Of a stretch of DNA of 64,000 nt, positions 1 through 13,443 are shown in pieces. Under the pieces are notes generated by a model. It had not been told where the DNA came from, ran no database searches, and was given only the letters and a program-made list of their open reading frames with translations. The first letter of the stretch is position 1, and each line of letters opens with the position of its first letter. Made by a program: the position numbers and the translations under genes. The stretch comes from Caprella mutica (taxonomy: Eukaryota > Arthropoda > Malacostraca > Amphipoda > Caprellidae): the NCBI GenBank assembly GCA_947561585.1, contig CANNZV010001159.1, positions 112,853 through 176,852 of the forward strand. The letters run 5' to 3'.

Positions 1-3240
<3,240 letters not shown>

Positions 3241-3249
3241 AAAGCTGTT

Positions 3250-3505
3250 TGTCCTACGTCTTAAAACGTCTGATACCCCTCGCTATAGAGGGATTTAATA
3301 TGTGGGGTGGGGGAAATAAGATGTCTAACCCTCTTTGTTGACACAGTGGTCCCCCTCTGCAAGACGCATGGTATCACGTCTATTAAGTTTCTGACAGAGA
3401 GGGACATACTTATGTCCCACAACTTACCTCACTCCATTTTCAAGACATGGGACAGAGTGTGGATGTCCCACGCTATAGAGGGATTCAAGATGTGGGATAG
3501 TGTGA
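3250..3505. repeat. Short repeat around GTCCCAC / CTATAGAGGGATT
   Basis: The phrase CTATAGAGGGATT followed by a TATGTGGG-like or GATGTGGG-like string occurs at about 3281 and again at about 3473, with several GTCCCAC/GTGGGAC half-sites between. This gives a weak direct and inverted repeat structure. A 75-codon open frame crosses it (3307-3534, plus) but matches nothing I know. Identity of the repeat is unknown. Confidence 0.35.
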
Positions 3506-3629
3506 ATGTGAATGTAAATATGTATAACAAATAAAAATATCTTGCTAATTTTATTGTCATTTCTTACCTAATTGCATATGGTAGAGATTATTTCATTATC
3601 AATGAGAAAATGCAAGCTAAATATAAAGT

Positions 3630-4328
3630 TAACCAATAGCGTCAGACCGGGTGGCTTGGCACATTTTCGGCATACTTTGATTTTACGAAAAACTGGAGAA
3701 GTCAGCAATCTGATTTTTTGTGTGCAGATAGATGACGGGTAGACCTAGGTGCACACTAAAGTTCCAACTCTTTTAAAATCAATAGAATAAAAGTTATCAT
3801 CGAAAAACTTTGCGCAAAGATCGTGGGGGAAAACCGGGTGAATTTGCGCACTTACCGGGTGTACTTGCGCACCGGACTATCTATCATCATAGTCTGAGCC
3901 CTCAATCTATCCTGTGTATATTTCTTCTAAAAACTTTAAAATAAGGAGCATGTATACTTGTAGTAATAAAATCTTCAGACCGGTTTGTTATTTGAAGTTA
4001 ATTATTGTACTCTAACAGATTTCAATTTTGAAATTTCTTTTCTGTGAGGGAGTAATTAGTTTAAGTTGGAAATATAGGAGGAGTTATTTTTGAACTTGTC
4101 AGTTTCTATTAGTTGTGGGTATAATTAGGGACAGCCTACAGGAGGGTTGAGAACCAATAGGAATTGGAGAAGCGAGAACAGAGGCACCTTACGTTTGGAT
4201 TTGGGTGTAGTTTTAGATGAATCTGGGGAGTATATAGGCGATGGATCGAGATGATGGAGTCCTACTCTGTCTGTCGTCACTCTCTGCTTACGAGAGAGTC
4301 TTAAGTAGTTTACCGGTCTGGATAAGAC
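3630..4328. other. Unassigned stretch with ACCGGGTG / TTGCGCAC repeats
   Basis: Between about 3640 and 3880 the short motifs CCGGGTG and TTGCGCAC recur three times, which looks like a transposon end, but I could not find a partner inverted repeat. Nothing else was recognised here. Confidence 0.3.
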
Positions 4329-4472
4329 CCAGACTGCAGGAACTGGTAAAGTGTCCTCCCAGAAATCCTCTATTTTGGCTTCTGTTCTTAGTAAAATACA
4401 TGTAAATATAAGAGAAAATTAAGAATTGTTCGCACAGAATATGTTAAAAATGTCCCATGTTCTGCAGACTGA
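4329..4472. mobile_element. CCAGTCTG-family TIR element, type D (D1)
   Basis: A 144-bp element starts CCAGACTGCAGG and ends TCTGCAGACTGA, so its ends are inverted copies of the CCAGTCTGCAG-type terminus found at many places in this window. It is flanked by a perfect 8-bp duplication, GATAAGAC (4321-4328 and 4473-4480). A second copy lies at 16840-16998 in the opposite orientation and shares the interior. There is no coding capacity, so this is a non-autonomous (MITE-like) element. The 8-bp duplication fits hAT-like or other 8-bp-duplicating transposases; the superfamily is not settled. Confidence 0.85.
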
Positions 4473-5632
4473 GATAAGACCCAGGCCTTGTGAAGTCTTT
4501 TCTCATCCCAGCCTTGGGTTACCATCGCAGGACTTTGTCAATGAAGATCTCCGCCAATCATAGTGGTGGAAATAGGATCCTTAGCAAGTGGCTGAATCTT
4601 GCAACTCAATGGATCTCGGCAGCAGAGGTTGTATTCTTTACGGTACAGTCAAAGCCAAACGAGACAGGATGAGGGAGCCAAGAACTGAAGTCTGTTGTAT
4701 AATGATTCCTGACTTTGCAGAACAACTTCTGACATTGCAGAACAATTTCTAACGTTGCAGAAAAACTTCTCGTGTTGCAGAGCAGACATTCAATTAACAG
4801 TAAGAGTCTGATGCCAGAGTCACCATCATAGTACCGTGATTTGCACGAGTTGTCGACCACTTCAATTAGCAAAGTTCCAGTGGAGTACTGCCGACTTTAC
4901 AAACACACTAGTACAGTGGTTCCCGAAGAGGTTCCAGCCGCACCAACTCCATTAGAAATCCAGTAACCCCATCCGTATTTCCTCAGTGATTGTGTCAGCG
5001 TTTATTTGTGAAAGGTGTACTCTCAACCTCCAATGATTTAACCATGTTGTAAGTTAAACTCCTTCATAGGTAGATATTTGATTAATTAAATGAATTAAAT
5101 TTAAGATGTTTATGTAGGATTTACTATTTCTCAAACATTAGTGTGATCTATTACATAATTAGAGTGCACCTAATTTAAACTATGGTTGATTTATTTAACC
5201 TTGTTATTTTGGTATGAAATTTGATGATATTTAATGGAGTGATGGAATTAATGATTATTATTGACACGTAACATAAACAGTAAATAAAACAAATTGATTT
5301 TTCTTTCTAGGAAGAATCGTAACCCACGTAATTAAATCGCCGCTCAGCACTAATTAATAACCACGCTACCATGTGAAAGAAAGAACTCGACTGCTGAAAA
5401 TATTGAATAATGAATATTGGAGATAAAGAAATGTCCAAACGGCAAAAAGAAGAACACCCCTTCAGGGCTCCGATCATGCAAGCACCAATAATTAAAATCA
5501 ATGTTAAAAAAATTTACTGAAATAAAAACATACAACATAAGGTCATCATTTCCAATACTTCTCTGGAAAGATTTTATTTTTGAATTAAAAAAAAAACTTA
5601 AGAAAGGAGAAAATTATATATATATATATATT
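4473..5632. other. No gene recognised; TA microsatellite at the right end
   Basis: No convincing coding region, RNA gene or transposon end was found. A short pure TA dinucleotide run lies at about 5616-5632. It immediately precedes, on the plus strand, the 3' end of LINE-B, and could be that LINE's tail or its target. Confidence 0.45.
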
Positions 5633-5774
5633 GCTATTAATATAGGTATATAATTTGTAAAAAGAAATAAAATAATAAAAATCATCAGTTTGGTCTGAAA
5701 TTTGCACAGCTAACAACCACCATTCCAATCCTATCCCACTACTCTGATCTCAATAGGATTACTATCCCTTAGAT

Positions 5775-6494
5775 CAGGGGTGGGCACAGGTTGTGTTTTT
5801 CAGTGCCAAAATATGGAATCACAGTGCCATTTCCATTTTCTTTTAGTTTTTTAAATTGCAGGGGATACTAAGTAATTAAATTTAGGTTGTAGATTTTATT
5901 GATGTACGTTCGTCGTGCAATTGTACATATTTTGAACATAAATATTGGTTGTAGATTTATTATTTGTATTAAGAGAAATTAATAAATGATATATAATTTT
6001 GCTTTTCTTTTTTCATGTTAAAATAATTTACAATAAAAACAAAATTAAGTTATTTTGCATGAGTAACAAGAAATTAATAACTAATTCATAAAATCACAGG
6101 ATAAATGACAATGGCTACATACCTTATTAAAAAAAGAAATTAAAAACTATTGCACAAATTCTTTCCAGTGTAAGAATAACTGATCTAGATAAAAAAAGAC
6201 AGAAGTAAATTTTTAAACACCGGCACTACTCTAATAATGAACTAAAAATACCTTATTAACGGATTAAATTGACTATGGCAGTATCAAGGTGAGTACTCAC
6301 TCATAGACTCACAAATATACTGTTCTTCAATTAGTTGACCATCCTCTTTTATATTATCCTTGAAATTTATAAAGCAGTCATGGCTAAAAATACTAAATTT
6401 TCTTTGGAAGAAAATAAAGCACCTTTACCCAGGTGGGCACTGGTGCCACTCTGAGTGCCAAAAGAGCACTGAGTGCTGTATTTGCCCACCCCTG
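5775..6494. mobile_element. Non-autonomous hAT element (hAT-1)
   Basis: The element begins CAGGGGTGGGCA and ends TGCCCACCCCTG, an inverted repeat of the type used by hAT transposons. It is flanked by a perfect 8-bp duplication, CCTTAGAT (5767-5774 and 6495-6502). Just inside both ends the phrase GTGCCA or its reverse recurs, as subterminal repeats. No transposase is encoded in its 720 bp. It sits in the 3' part of LINE-B. Confidence 0.92.
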
Positions 6495-7338
6495 CCTTAG
6501 ATAGTACCTGAGACCAAAAGACTAAACCATATATAGCTATATAGCTACTGGTAAATTTATCTACCAGCAATAGCACACAAAATCAGTTTCAAAAAAACAT
6601 TGTGCTACCATACAAACTGCCACTCCTTACTTTCACCTCTACACATCAGTATACAAATCTTTCAAGATCTTCAGTCTTTTGCTCCATAAACCTTTCAAAA
6701 ATATCTTTGATTTTCCACATATAGATTGCCATCAAACAGTAAAATAGATTACTCATTCACTACAACCATACCATGCACCATTCTAACACTCCTTAGTATC
6801 TCACACTGTACAATAAAGTGATTCTGTGTTCCTCAGATACTCCACACAGATTGAAAATTGTACTCTTGTTCTCAAAGATTTATCTCCATTTGAGCTTCAA
6901 GGTGTTACTTCTTGCACGAAATAACAAAACAGATCCAAAAGTATTATCGTAATATCTCTCTTCTTATATATTTTTCTTAAAACTACTGTATATACGAACA
7001 GATACCTTTGAATATAATTCTTCATACCACAACCCTTCATCCCACTCATTAACCTGATTTACAATTTCATTTTCACTCATATCAGTCAATTGGTCAATGC
7101 CTCCTATTCCTACTTTCTCCATGTATTCCGGAATCCTACTACCCCAACAACGATCTTCGCTCTACAATATTTCCCTAACAAAGCAACGAATTAACTCATT
7201 GTCTCCATTCACAGCATACTTGGCAAACTTGCATACCCTGCACCACAAGAATACTTCTCCAAACTTTATTCTCATCTCTCTGAAACTTATCCAGCTCAGT
7301 TTTGTTCCAATTTATTATTCCTAATCCATAAAGTAAAG
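6495..7338 (-). pseudogene. LINE-B ORF2, region after the reverse transcriptase
   Basis: On the minus strand the fragment near 7330-7270 reads as a decayed post-RT segment (LYGLGIINWNKTELDKFQ), like the thumb region of LINE polymerases, where a tyrosine-glycine pair is followed by ELEKLQ-type residues. It runs on, with stops, towards 6600. hAT-2 splits it from the RT proper, and hAT-1 lies downstream. Confidence 0.6.
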
Positions 7339-7705
7339 CAGGGGTGTATCTAGGATTCGGTCAAGAAGGGGGGGGGGGGGGGCACTTTTAAGAATATTTA
7401 ATGTTTCTGAAAAAAATCTATGGATAATTCTTCAGACTGGTCAGTTACTTGATTATTTTAATTGCGAAATGGGAGGACGTTATTATGTTCATAAAGTATG
7501 AAGAATGGATTTTATCTTATTAATATTAGCATTTTTCTTAAACCTTAAAATTGTTTTTGAATTTAAGAAATGCATAGTTCTGTACTCTGTAGCTAATCCA
7601 TATATTTTTATTAATCCGTAGATTTATTTTTAAAAAGTTCAGACCTCAAGAGAGGGCATCTGCCACAAAGGCCATCCCCCCCCCCCCCCATATTATACAC
7701 GCCTG
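7339..7705. mobile_element. Non-autonomous hAT element with poly-G/poly-C arms (hAT-2)
   Basis: Ends are CAGGGGTGTAT and its inverted partner ending ACACGCCTG. The flanking 8 bp are AAGTAAAG (7331-7338) and AAGTACAG (7706-7713), matching at 7 of 8. Homopolymers of G (about 7368-7382) and C (about 7678-7689) lie near each end and would pair in a foldback. Removing the element reconnects the LINE-B reverse transcriptase frame. Confidence 0.85.
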
Positions 7706-9498
7706 AAGTACAGAGGGTAAAATAACACTGTTCCAATAAATTTTGCCAATCATACGCTTATTACAAGCTCTCGATTTAACTGAAAAAGTCATATTAGACA
7801 TTCTCTGGGCAGCTTTCATTTTCTCTTCTCTATATATTCTGAAACAGACCCTATCATCACCAATCTCTAATCCTAAGTATTTAAGTTCACTCACAATTTA
7901 TATTCCCTCAACTGTTGATGGTTTGTTTTTTCCCAAAACACCATGACACTACTCTTCTCTATATGTATTTGTAGTCCTACCTCTGAAGCCAGTTTTATCA
8001 GTTCCTTAATTAATTTTTCAAATTCATAAGAGCTTCCACCTAGAATAAAACCGTCATCAGCAAAGAAAAGTGCAGGTACACATACAGAATTGTTTTTAAA
8101 ACCATTATTTGTCTTTACAAGACCATCTATTACATTGGAGAGAACCATGATGAAGAACAAAGGGGATATAGTGCATCCTTGTCTAATGCCACTACTAATC
8201 TCAACCTCACCCACATCTTCACCATTTACAAACAACATCGTCCTATCCTCAGAGTATAAATTTGCCACAATATTTATCATATCATCAAAGTTTCTATTAT
8301 TTTCTCTCTTTTACTGCTGTCTAAATCCTTTTCAAAATCAATGGCAGCCATGAATAGAGGAGTCTTACTTTTCTTACTCTCTTGAATACAAAATTAAAAA
8401 TAAATAAGATTATCCTCTATTCGTCTTCCATTTATGAATTCTGCTTGGAAACAGCTCAACAGATTGTTTCCAACTAAATGATGCTTCACTTTCTGTTTGC
8501 AGACTGCCATGTACAACTTATACGAGATGTCCATTAATGCTATTGGTCTTAAATCTCTACATCTGGGTTTAGTTTTTATGGGGGAATCAGCACTGTTTTT
8601 GAAGTTTTCAAAGATTGTGGTACAGTCTCCATAGCAGATACATTATTCAGTGCCTCAGTAAACTTCCTCACACACAACTCACTCTCTTCTAACCACCTAT
8701 ACACATCACTCTTCATGCCATTTGGTCCTCCCTGCTTCAACTGTTTTCTCACATAATTCATTTCTGTTGTGTTTCTGCCAACCATGTCATAGTGTTCAAT
8801 TATAATATGTGGGACATTCATATATGGTAACTCCTCAGCACTTTTTATCAATTCTCTTCTATTACCAGCATGCTCAGAGCCTACCCTCTCCCATAAATTC
8901 CTCACAAAATTGTATCTATCAGAAAATTCTTGAGAAACAACCCTATCAAACTCCACTCTAATATTTTGTTCACCTTCCAGGTCAAGAGCATAGCTACCTC
9001 TCTTATCATCATCCCAGATGTTAGCAATGTTATTTTGATGTCTCTGATAAATGAGTTTCCAAAATTCTGAAACTTCACTTATTGCTTGTTGCTTTTCTAA
9101 TACATTTCCCTCATCATCATGAACACCACCACTACAACTTAAATCTTTCTTCCCTCGAAGCTTATTAATATTATCCTACAATTTTCTTCTGTCTTCATTG
9201 TTTTTTATATCCCGTGTGAGTTTTAATTCATATTCAGTTATTCCTGTTTTAATCATTTCTTGGACTATTATCTTTTGATCATATACTTTTGTTTGTAAAT
9301 TTTTTTCTCTTGTCATTCTGTTATAATATTGTTTAGTTTGTATATTAATTTCCATCTCCTTTGTGAACCAGATTGGTTCACATGTTTGATTACCTCTATT
9401 TCTTTCACAAATTTCTTTTTCAATATTTCTTCAGCATCAAACTTACCCATATCAATCACACCACTCTCATTCCCAATCACTTCCTCTTGTTTGTTTAA
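7706..9498 (-). pseudogene. LINE-B ORF2, linker and reverse transcriptase domain
   Basis: Frame fragments on the minus strand at 8956-8576, 8580-8281, 8280-7891 and 7894-7706 give, in order, an RT motif-1 region (RPIALMDISYKLYMAV), a decayed motif A (AAIDFEKDLD), motif B (SSGIRQGCTISPLF) and the catalytic box (FFADDGF), followed by a KYLG-type segment. The upstream piece at 9498-9313 is the linker between endonuclease and RT. The enzyme would copy the LINE RNA at the target site. Several frameshifts and stops show it is inactive. Confidence 0.8.
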
Positions 9499-10335
9499 GG
9501 GGACCATTCCCAGGAAAAATGCCAAAATTAAAGAACAAATTTTTATTGTGTAAATAGTTGCGTTTTAACCTTCTCATAGTGTATGCAAAATACCAGAGCT
9601 CTCATGTTACTCTAACCCCCTGGGGAGAGGGAGAAAGGGGACCGGGTGACAGGGAGTCAATATGTACTCTAAAAACCAACTCTCAGCCAATTATAATTCG
9701 TAATAATTAATGATCAGGCTATATCTGGTATCTAACGTGCCACTAATCAGATGCACACCAAGGTATGCCCCTCAGTTACCCGCAAACCTTCACAGGAGTC
9801 GTATTATCAAACTTTGAATGGCATTTTCTATTACATCAGAGATCTAAAAATCTTTTAATTCAAAAGCCTAAGGCGTTTACAATTTTGAAGCTACGGCATT
9901 GCGATTTTTTGCATTCGATGCTCCCTGGAATTCTCTACAAACTCTCGAAGAGTTTTATTAAATTTTCGAATTAATTTTGGGAATATTAAATTTTGAAATT
10001 TATGTTTTTTTAATTATATTTTGTTTCACTAAAAATTTCAATAATTCAAAAACAAATTTGAAAAATCAAAAAAATGCTTCCACAAATTGTAAAGAATCTT
10101 GTGGAGAATCGAATGCAAAAAACAATAATGTGATAGCTCTAAAATTTTAGTATCCATTTATTAATTTACACACTGTTCAAAATTTGTTTGAAATTTGAAT
10201 AACTCTTTTCTATGGGTCGAATCGAAAAAATGTCAAACACAAAAACATCTTAGAATTCATTTTATATATGTGTACAAAGTTTCACAACCGTAGCTTCAAT
10301 AATAAAAAACTTTTCAAAATCAGGGAACGATGCCC
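9499..10335. mobile_element. TTAA-type TIR element (TTAA-1)
   Basis: The ends GGGGACCATTCCC and GGGAACGATGCCC form an imperfect inverted repeat. The flank is TTAA on the left (9495-9498) and TCAA on the right (10336-10339), consistent with a TTAA duplication that has taken one mutation. Such TTAA duplications are typical of piggyBac and Kolobok elements. The interior (837 bp) holds no recognisable transposase. It interrupts LINE-B between endonuclease and RT, and the LINE sequence resumes on both sides. Confidence 0.5.
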
Positions 10336-10339
10336 TCAA

Positions 10340-10991
10340 ATAACTATCCCTCGTACAATCTTTCACACAATAATAGTTTATTTCTTCAATCTATTCTACT
10401 TTTTGATTCTTCTCATTATTGAGTTCAAAATTTGCTTGCAATAAACAATGATCTGAGAAATCAAATATATTCTTATTTTCATCAATGTACATGCTTCTAA
10501 ATTTATTATAGAGACAACTATTTATTAAAATAAAGTCAATACTGCTTTTCTCACCTTTTTCATCTCTTGTAATTTTACCAATGCACTTATTATCACTATT
10601 AAGAACCAAATTATAATTTTCATTATATCCAAAATGTAGAGCCCATTTCTATTTACCAATAAAGCCTACATGGCCATTAAAATCTCATAGTACCATAAAA
10701 TTTTCTATTTCATCACAATCATTTAATATGCGGTTTATTTCCCTTCGTATTTAGACATTTCTTTCCTCATCCTTCACATCCATGTACATTGTACACTGAT
10801 AACACTTTCACCAAAAAAAACCCTATCTTGAGTTTACAAAAAAAAGGTCTCTTGATTCACACCTATACTGTTCACAAACCACATAATTCTTATTGTATAA
10901 AATCATTAGTCCTCCTCCCTTTTTGTCATTCTCCTCTATACACTCTACTACAGAATCAAACTGCAACTGCTGTGAAATATCTACTCTCTTA
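10340..10991 (-). pseudogene. LINE-B endonuclease domain
   Basis: On the minus strand the segments at about 10985-10880 and 10700-10391 carry the apurinic-type endonuclease signature: a KGGGLMILY stretch, then a decayed DFNGHVG motif, then SSIDFILIN and DFSDHCLL near the C-terminal end. These are the conserved GGG, GDFN, DYI and SDH boxes of LINE endonucleases. The domain nicks target DNA to prime reverse transcription. The frame is broken in several places. Confidence 0.75.
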
Positions 10992-11349
10992 AGCCGATGA
11001 TACACTAGCAGCAATTGCTGCATTGGTTGCGGACCGCAATTCATGCATGAACTCATGGAAACAGTTTGTACCTGATACATTACAGTTATTACTGCAGCAG
11101 TCACCACGCTGAGAATTTGTGTATTTTCCACTCAAACTCTGGTGAAAACATATTTAGGAATGACGAGGAGCAACACCTTCCCGGTCAACCGCTGCAGCCA
11201 CACTGAATGCTGCCCTGAGTGTGGGGTGAATCTAACATGTTGGATCTTCGCAAATGGTAGTCACTGCTGTCTAAAATCTACTATTTGACAGGCTGCATGA
11301 GTTGCGGGCCACAACCAATGCAGCAATTGCTGCTAGTGTATCATCGACT
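10992..11349. mobile_element. TIR element with TTA duplication (element F)
   Basis: Both ends carry the inverted repeat CGATGATACACTAGCAGCAA, continuing through TTGCTGCATTGGTTGCGG with few mismatches. The flank is TTA on each side (10989-10991 and 11350-11352). A 3-bp TWA duplication suggests the PIF/Harbinger group. At 358 bp with no transposase, it is non-autonomous. It interrupts the LINE-B endonuclease region. Confidence 0.75.
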
Positions 11350-11453
11350 TTAGGGTCAAGCAGGTAAATTGCGGCCTCTAACAACAGAAACAACATAGCT
11401 TCAAAACACATGTTAAAAAGTAAAAATAAATTATAGCATGCACTGCGCTTATA

Positions 11454-11945
11454 CGAGTCTGCAAAAGATGCATGAACTTTATCCGGAGACTATTCAGGCC
11501 TTGAAATTAGTCTCCTGAATTATCTGGCGACAATTTACTAATTAATTCCTTACATGTAATTATTGGAGAGTATTTGAAGATTTTTGCCAGTCTGCAGAAT
11601 ATGGAACATTTTTCCAAGACTCTCTACAGAAGTTTTGAATTTGAATTTTAGAAATTGGAGCTCTGCAGGAGATCATGAATTAATTCCTATTTTACCATTA
11701 ATTTTGCTGCGGGAAATTTTGAATTAATTCCTATGTTACCATTAATTTACCTGCGCGAGATCCTGAATTTGCGGCTGAGAGTCAGAGAGTAACTCTCTCT
11801 CAAAATAAAATCTCTGCGGGAGAAGAGACGCATTCTGCAGACTGGGTTTTTTGGCCATTTTGAATAGAAATCTGATAATCTTTGGAGAGAAATTGCCCCA
11901 AAAATTAAATATCTGGAGACCAATTGTGCATGCTTTGCAGACTGG
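11454..11945. mobile_element. CCAGTCTG-family TIR element, type B (B1), carrying A1
   Basis: Ends are CGAGTCTGCAAAAGATGC (one substitution from CCAGTCTG) and GCATGCTTTGCAGACTGG. Flanks are a perfect 8-bp duplication, CGCTTATA (11446-11453 and 11946-11953). The interior is collinear with B2 and B3, except that a type-A element is inserted at 11587-11845. Without that insert the copy would be about 225 bp, the size of B2. Confidence 0.9.
11587..11845. mobile_element. CCAGTCTG-family TIR element, type A (A1), nested in B1
   Basis: Starts CCAGTCTGCAGAATATGG and ends CATTCTGCAGACTGG. Flanks are GATTTTTG (11579-11586) and GTTTTTTG (11846-11853), 7 of 8 identical. The homologous stretch of B2 carries a single copy of this octamer-like sequence and no insert, which serves as a pre-insertion site. 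The interior repeats the phrase CCTATGTTACCATTAAT, shared with other members. Confidence 0.88.
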
Positions 11946-12077
11946 CGCTTATATTGATAGCTATGCAACATTTTGATGTAATTTAAGTTCAGAATGTTTT
12001 AGACTCTCTTGAGAGAGCTGCAATTAAAAATTAAAGGGCCGCAATTTACCTGTGTGACCCTATATCTCTCTCTCAGT

Positions 12078-12538
12078 CCAGTCTACAAAAGATGCATGAA
12101 GTTGTGAAGTTTATCCGGCGACAGTTGAGGCCTTGAAATTAGTTTCCTGAATTATCCGGCAACAAATTTCTAATTAATCCCTATGTTTACCAGTTTGTAT
12201 TTGGTGCTCTGAACTCCTGTGACTTTTTCAAAAAGCTGAAAAATAGCTGCCAACATTTTCATCAATTTGTCTAGTCCTCCAACATTTTTTCAGTTTCCCC
12301 TCCCAAAATTAATGATAATATAGGAATTAATAGCTAAATATCCTCCGACATTGCAGGAATATTTTTATTAGAGAAATTGAATATCTCCTGATATATCATT
12401 GGAATTTACCACCAATGTTTACAAGTATTTAGTGGAGAGAATTTTGGCCATTTTGGAGAGAAATTGGAAAATCTTAGGAGAATAATAACCCCAAAAATTA
12501 AATATATGGAGACTGATTATGCATGCTTCGCAGTCTGG
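12078..12538. mobile_element. CCAGTCTG-family TIR element, type B (B3), carrying C1
   Basis: Starts CCAGTCTACAAAAGATGC and ends GCATGCTTCGCAGTCTGG. The 8-bp duplication CTCTCAGT is perfect (12070-12077 and 12539-12546). It is collinear with B1 and B2 except for a type-C element inserted in the middle. Confidence 0.9.
12190..12414. mobile_element. CCAGTCTG-family TIR element, type C (C1), nested in B3
   Basis: Starts CCAGTTTGTATTTGGTGC; the right end stops at TTTACCACCA, about a dozen bases short of the full type-C terminus seen at 33713. The octamer ATGTTTAC occurs at 12183-12190 and 12415-12422, so it is bracketed by an 8-bp duplication. It occurs once in the equivalent place of B2. The coordinates of the left edge are uncertain by one base. 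Confidence 0.8.
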
Positions 12539-12784
12539 CTCTCAGTTAGAAGCACTATACTATTTCTTTTTGAATTATCACAGCCAGACAATTTTAACCC
12601 ATTAAACAATTCTGTTAACTTTATCTTGTTTAATCCTCTTCTATTTTAATAATTATAGAACATATTTTTAAATCATTACTATATTTCTCTGCAACCAATC
12701 TGCTACTTAAAAATTCCTCTTAATGATTAATGATTTTAGAGTTCTTAAAGATTAATGAATAGATTATTTATCCTCTTTCTGCTC

Positions 12785-13308
12785 CAGAGTGAGATTGTAT
12801 TTGGTGGTGAATTGAACTGAATTGAGTGAATTCCAATGATATGTCAGCAGATATTCAATTTCTCTAATAAAAAATTCCTGCAATGTCGGAGGACCAGTCT
12901 GCAAAGCATGCTCAAATAGACTCTGGATATTCTTTTTTTGGGGCAATTTCTCTCCAAAATGGTCAAAAATTTAAAATTTCAAAATACTCTCCAATAATTA
13001 CATGTAAACATAGGAATTAACTGGAAAATTGTTACTGAATAATTCAGGAGACTAATTTCAAGACCTCAATGGTCGCCAGATAAACTTCACAATTTCATGC
13101 ATCTTTTGCAGACTGGTCGGAGGATATTTATCTATTAGACTATTAGCTATAGCTAATTCCTATGTTACCATTAATTTTTGGAGGGGAAACTTGAAAAATG
13201 TTGGAGGACAAGACAAATTGATGAAAAATGTTGGCAACTATTTTATTTCTCAGATTTTTGAAAAAGTCGGAGGAGTAACAGGAGTTCAGTGCACCAAATA
13301 CAAACTGT
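12785..13308. mobile_element. CCAGTCTG-family TIR element, type C (C2), carrying B2
   Basis: The right end reads GCACCAAATACAAACTGT, and the left end is a diverged inverse with GTATTTGGTGG. Flanks are TTCTGCTC (12777-12784) and TCCTGCTC (13309-13316), 7 of 8 identical. On the minus strand, LINE-B ORF1 residues flank it on both sides. A type-B copy is inserted in its middle. Confidence 0.75.
12894..13116. mobile_element. CCAGTCTG-family TIR element, type B (B2), nested in C2
   Basis: A complete 223-bp copy: starts CCAGTCTGCAAAGCATGC and ends GCATCTTTTGCAGACTGG. The duplication TCGGAGGA is perfect (12886-12893 and 13117-13124). It is the best type-B reference here because nothing has inserted into it. 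Confidence 0.93.
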
Positions 13309-13443
13309 TCCTGCTCTCTTCTAGTTTTTAATTCTTTCCTGAGACTCTTATCATGTTCTCTTTCCTCCTTAATCATATCCGGTACAATGATTACTTTACT
13401 TAACACCTCTCCAGTATTCTTAAGATTTTTAGCATATTTCAAT

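Larger units (their letters stand above)
11353..12060. mobile_element. TIR element with TA duplication (element I)
   Basis: Starts GGGTCAAGCAGGTAAATTGC and ends with the inverse, GCAATTTACCTGTGTGACCC. It is flanked by TA on both sides (11351-11352 and 12061-12062), consistent with a Tc1/mariner-type non-autonomous element. The insertion used the TTA duplication of element F as target, so it is younger than F. It was later split by B1. Confidence 0.75.
12539..13443 (-). pseudogene. LINE-B ORF1 C-terminal region and start of ORF2 (split)
   Basis: Outside the C2/B2 insert, the minus strand reads as the C-terminal half of a LINE ORF1 protein: a KYAKNLKNTG segment (13443-13410), then a charged helical stretch rich in Lys, Arg and Glu ending at the C2 insertion. 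Beyond C2, at 12784-12540, the sequence degenerates with stops and probably includes the ORF1/ORF2 junction. The AKNLK-TG box followed by charged residues is typical of the C-terminal domain of L1/CR1-type ORF1 proteins, which bind LINE RNA. Confidence 0.55.
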
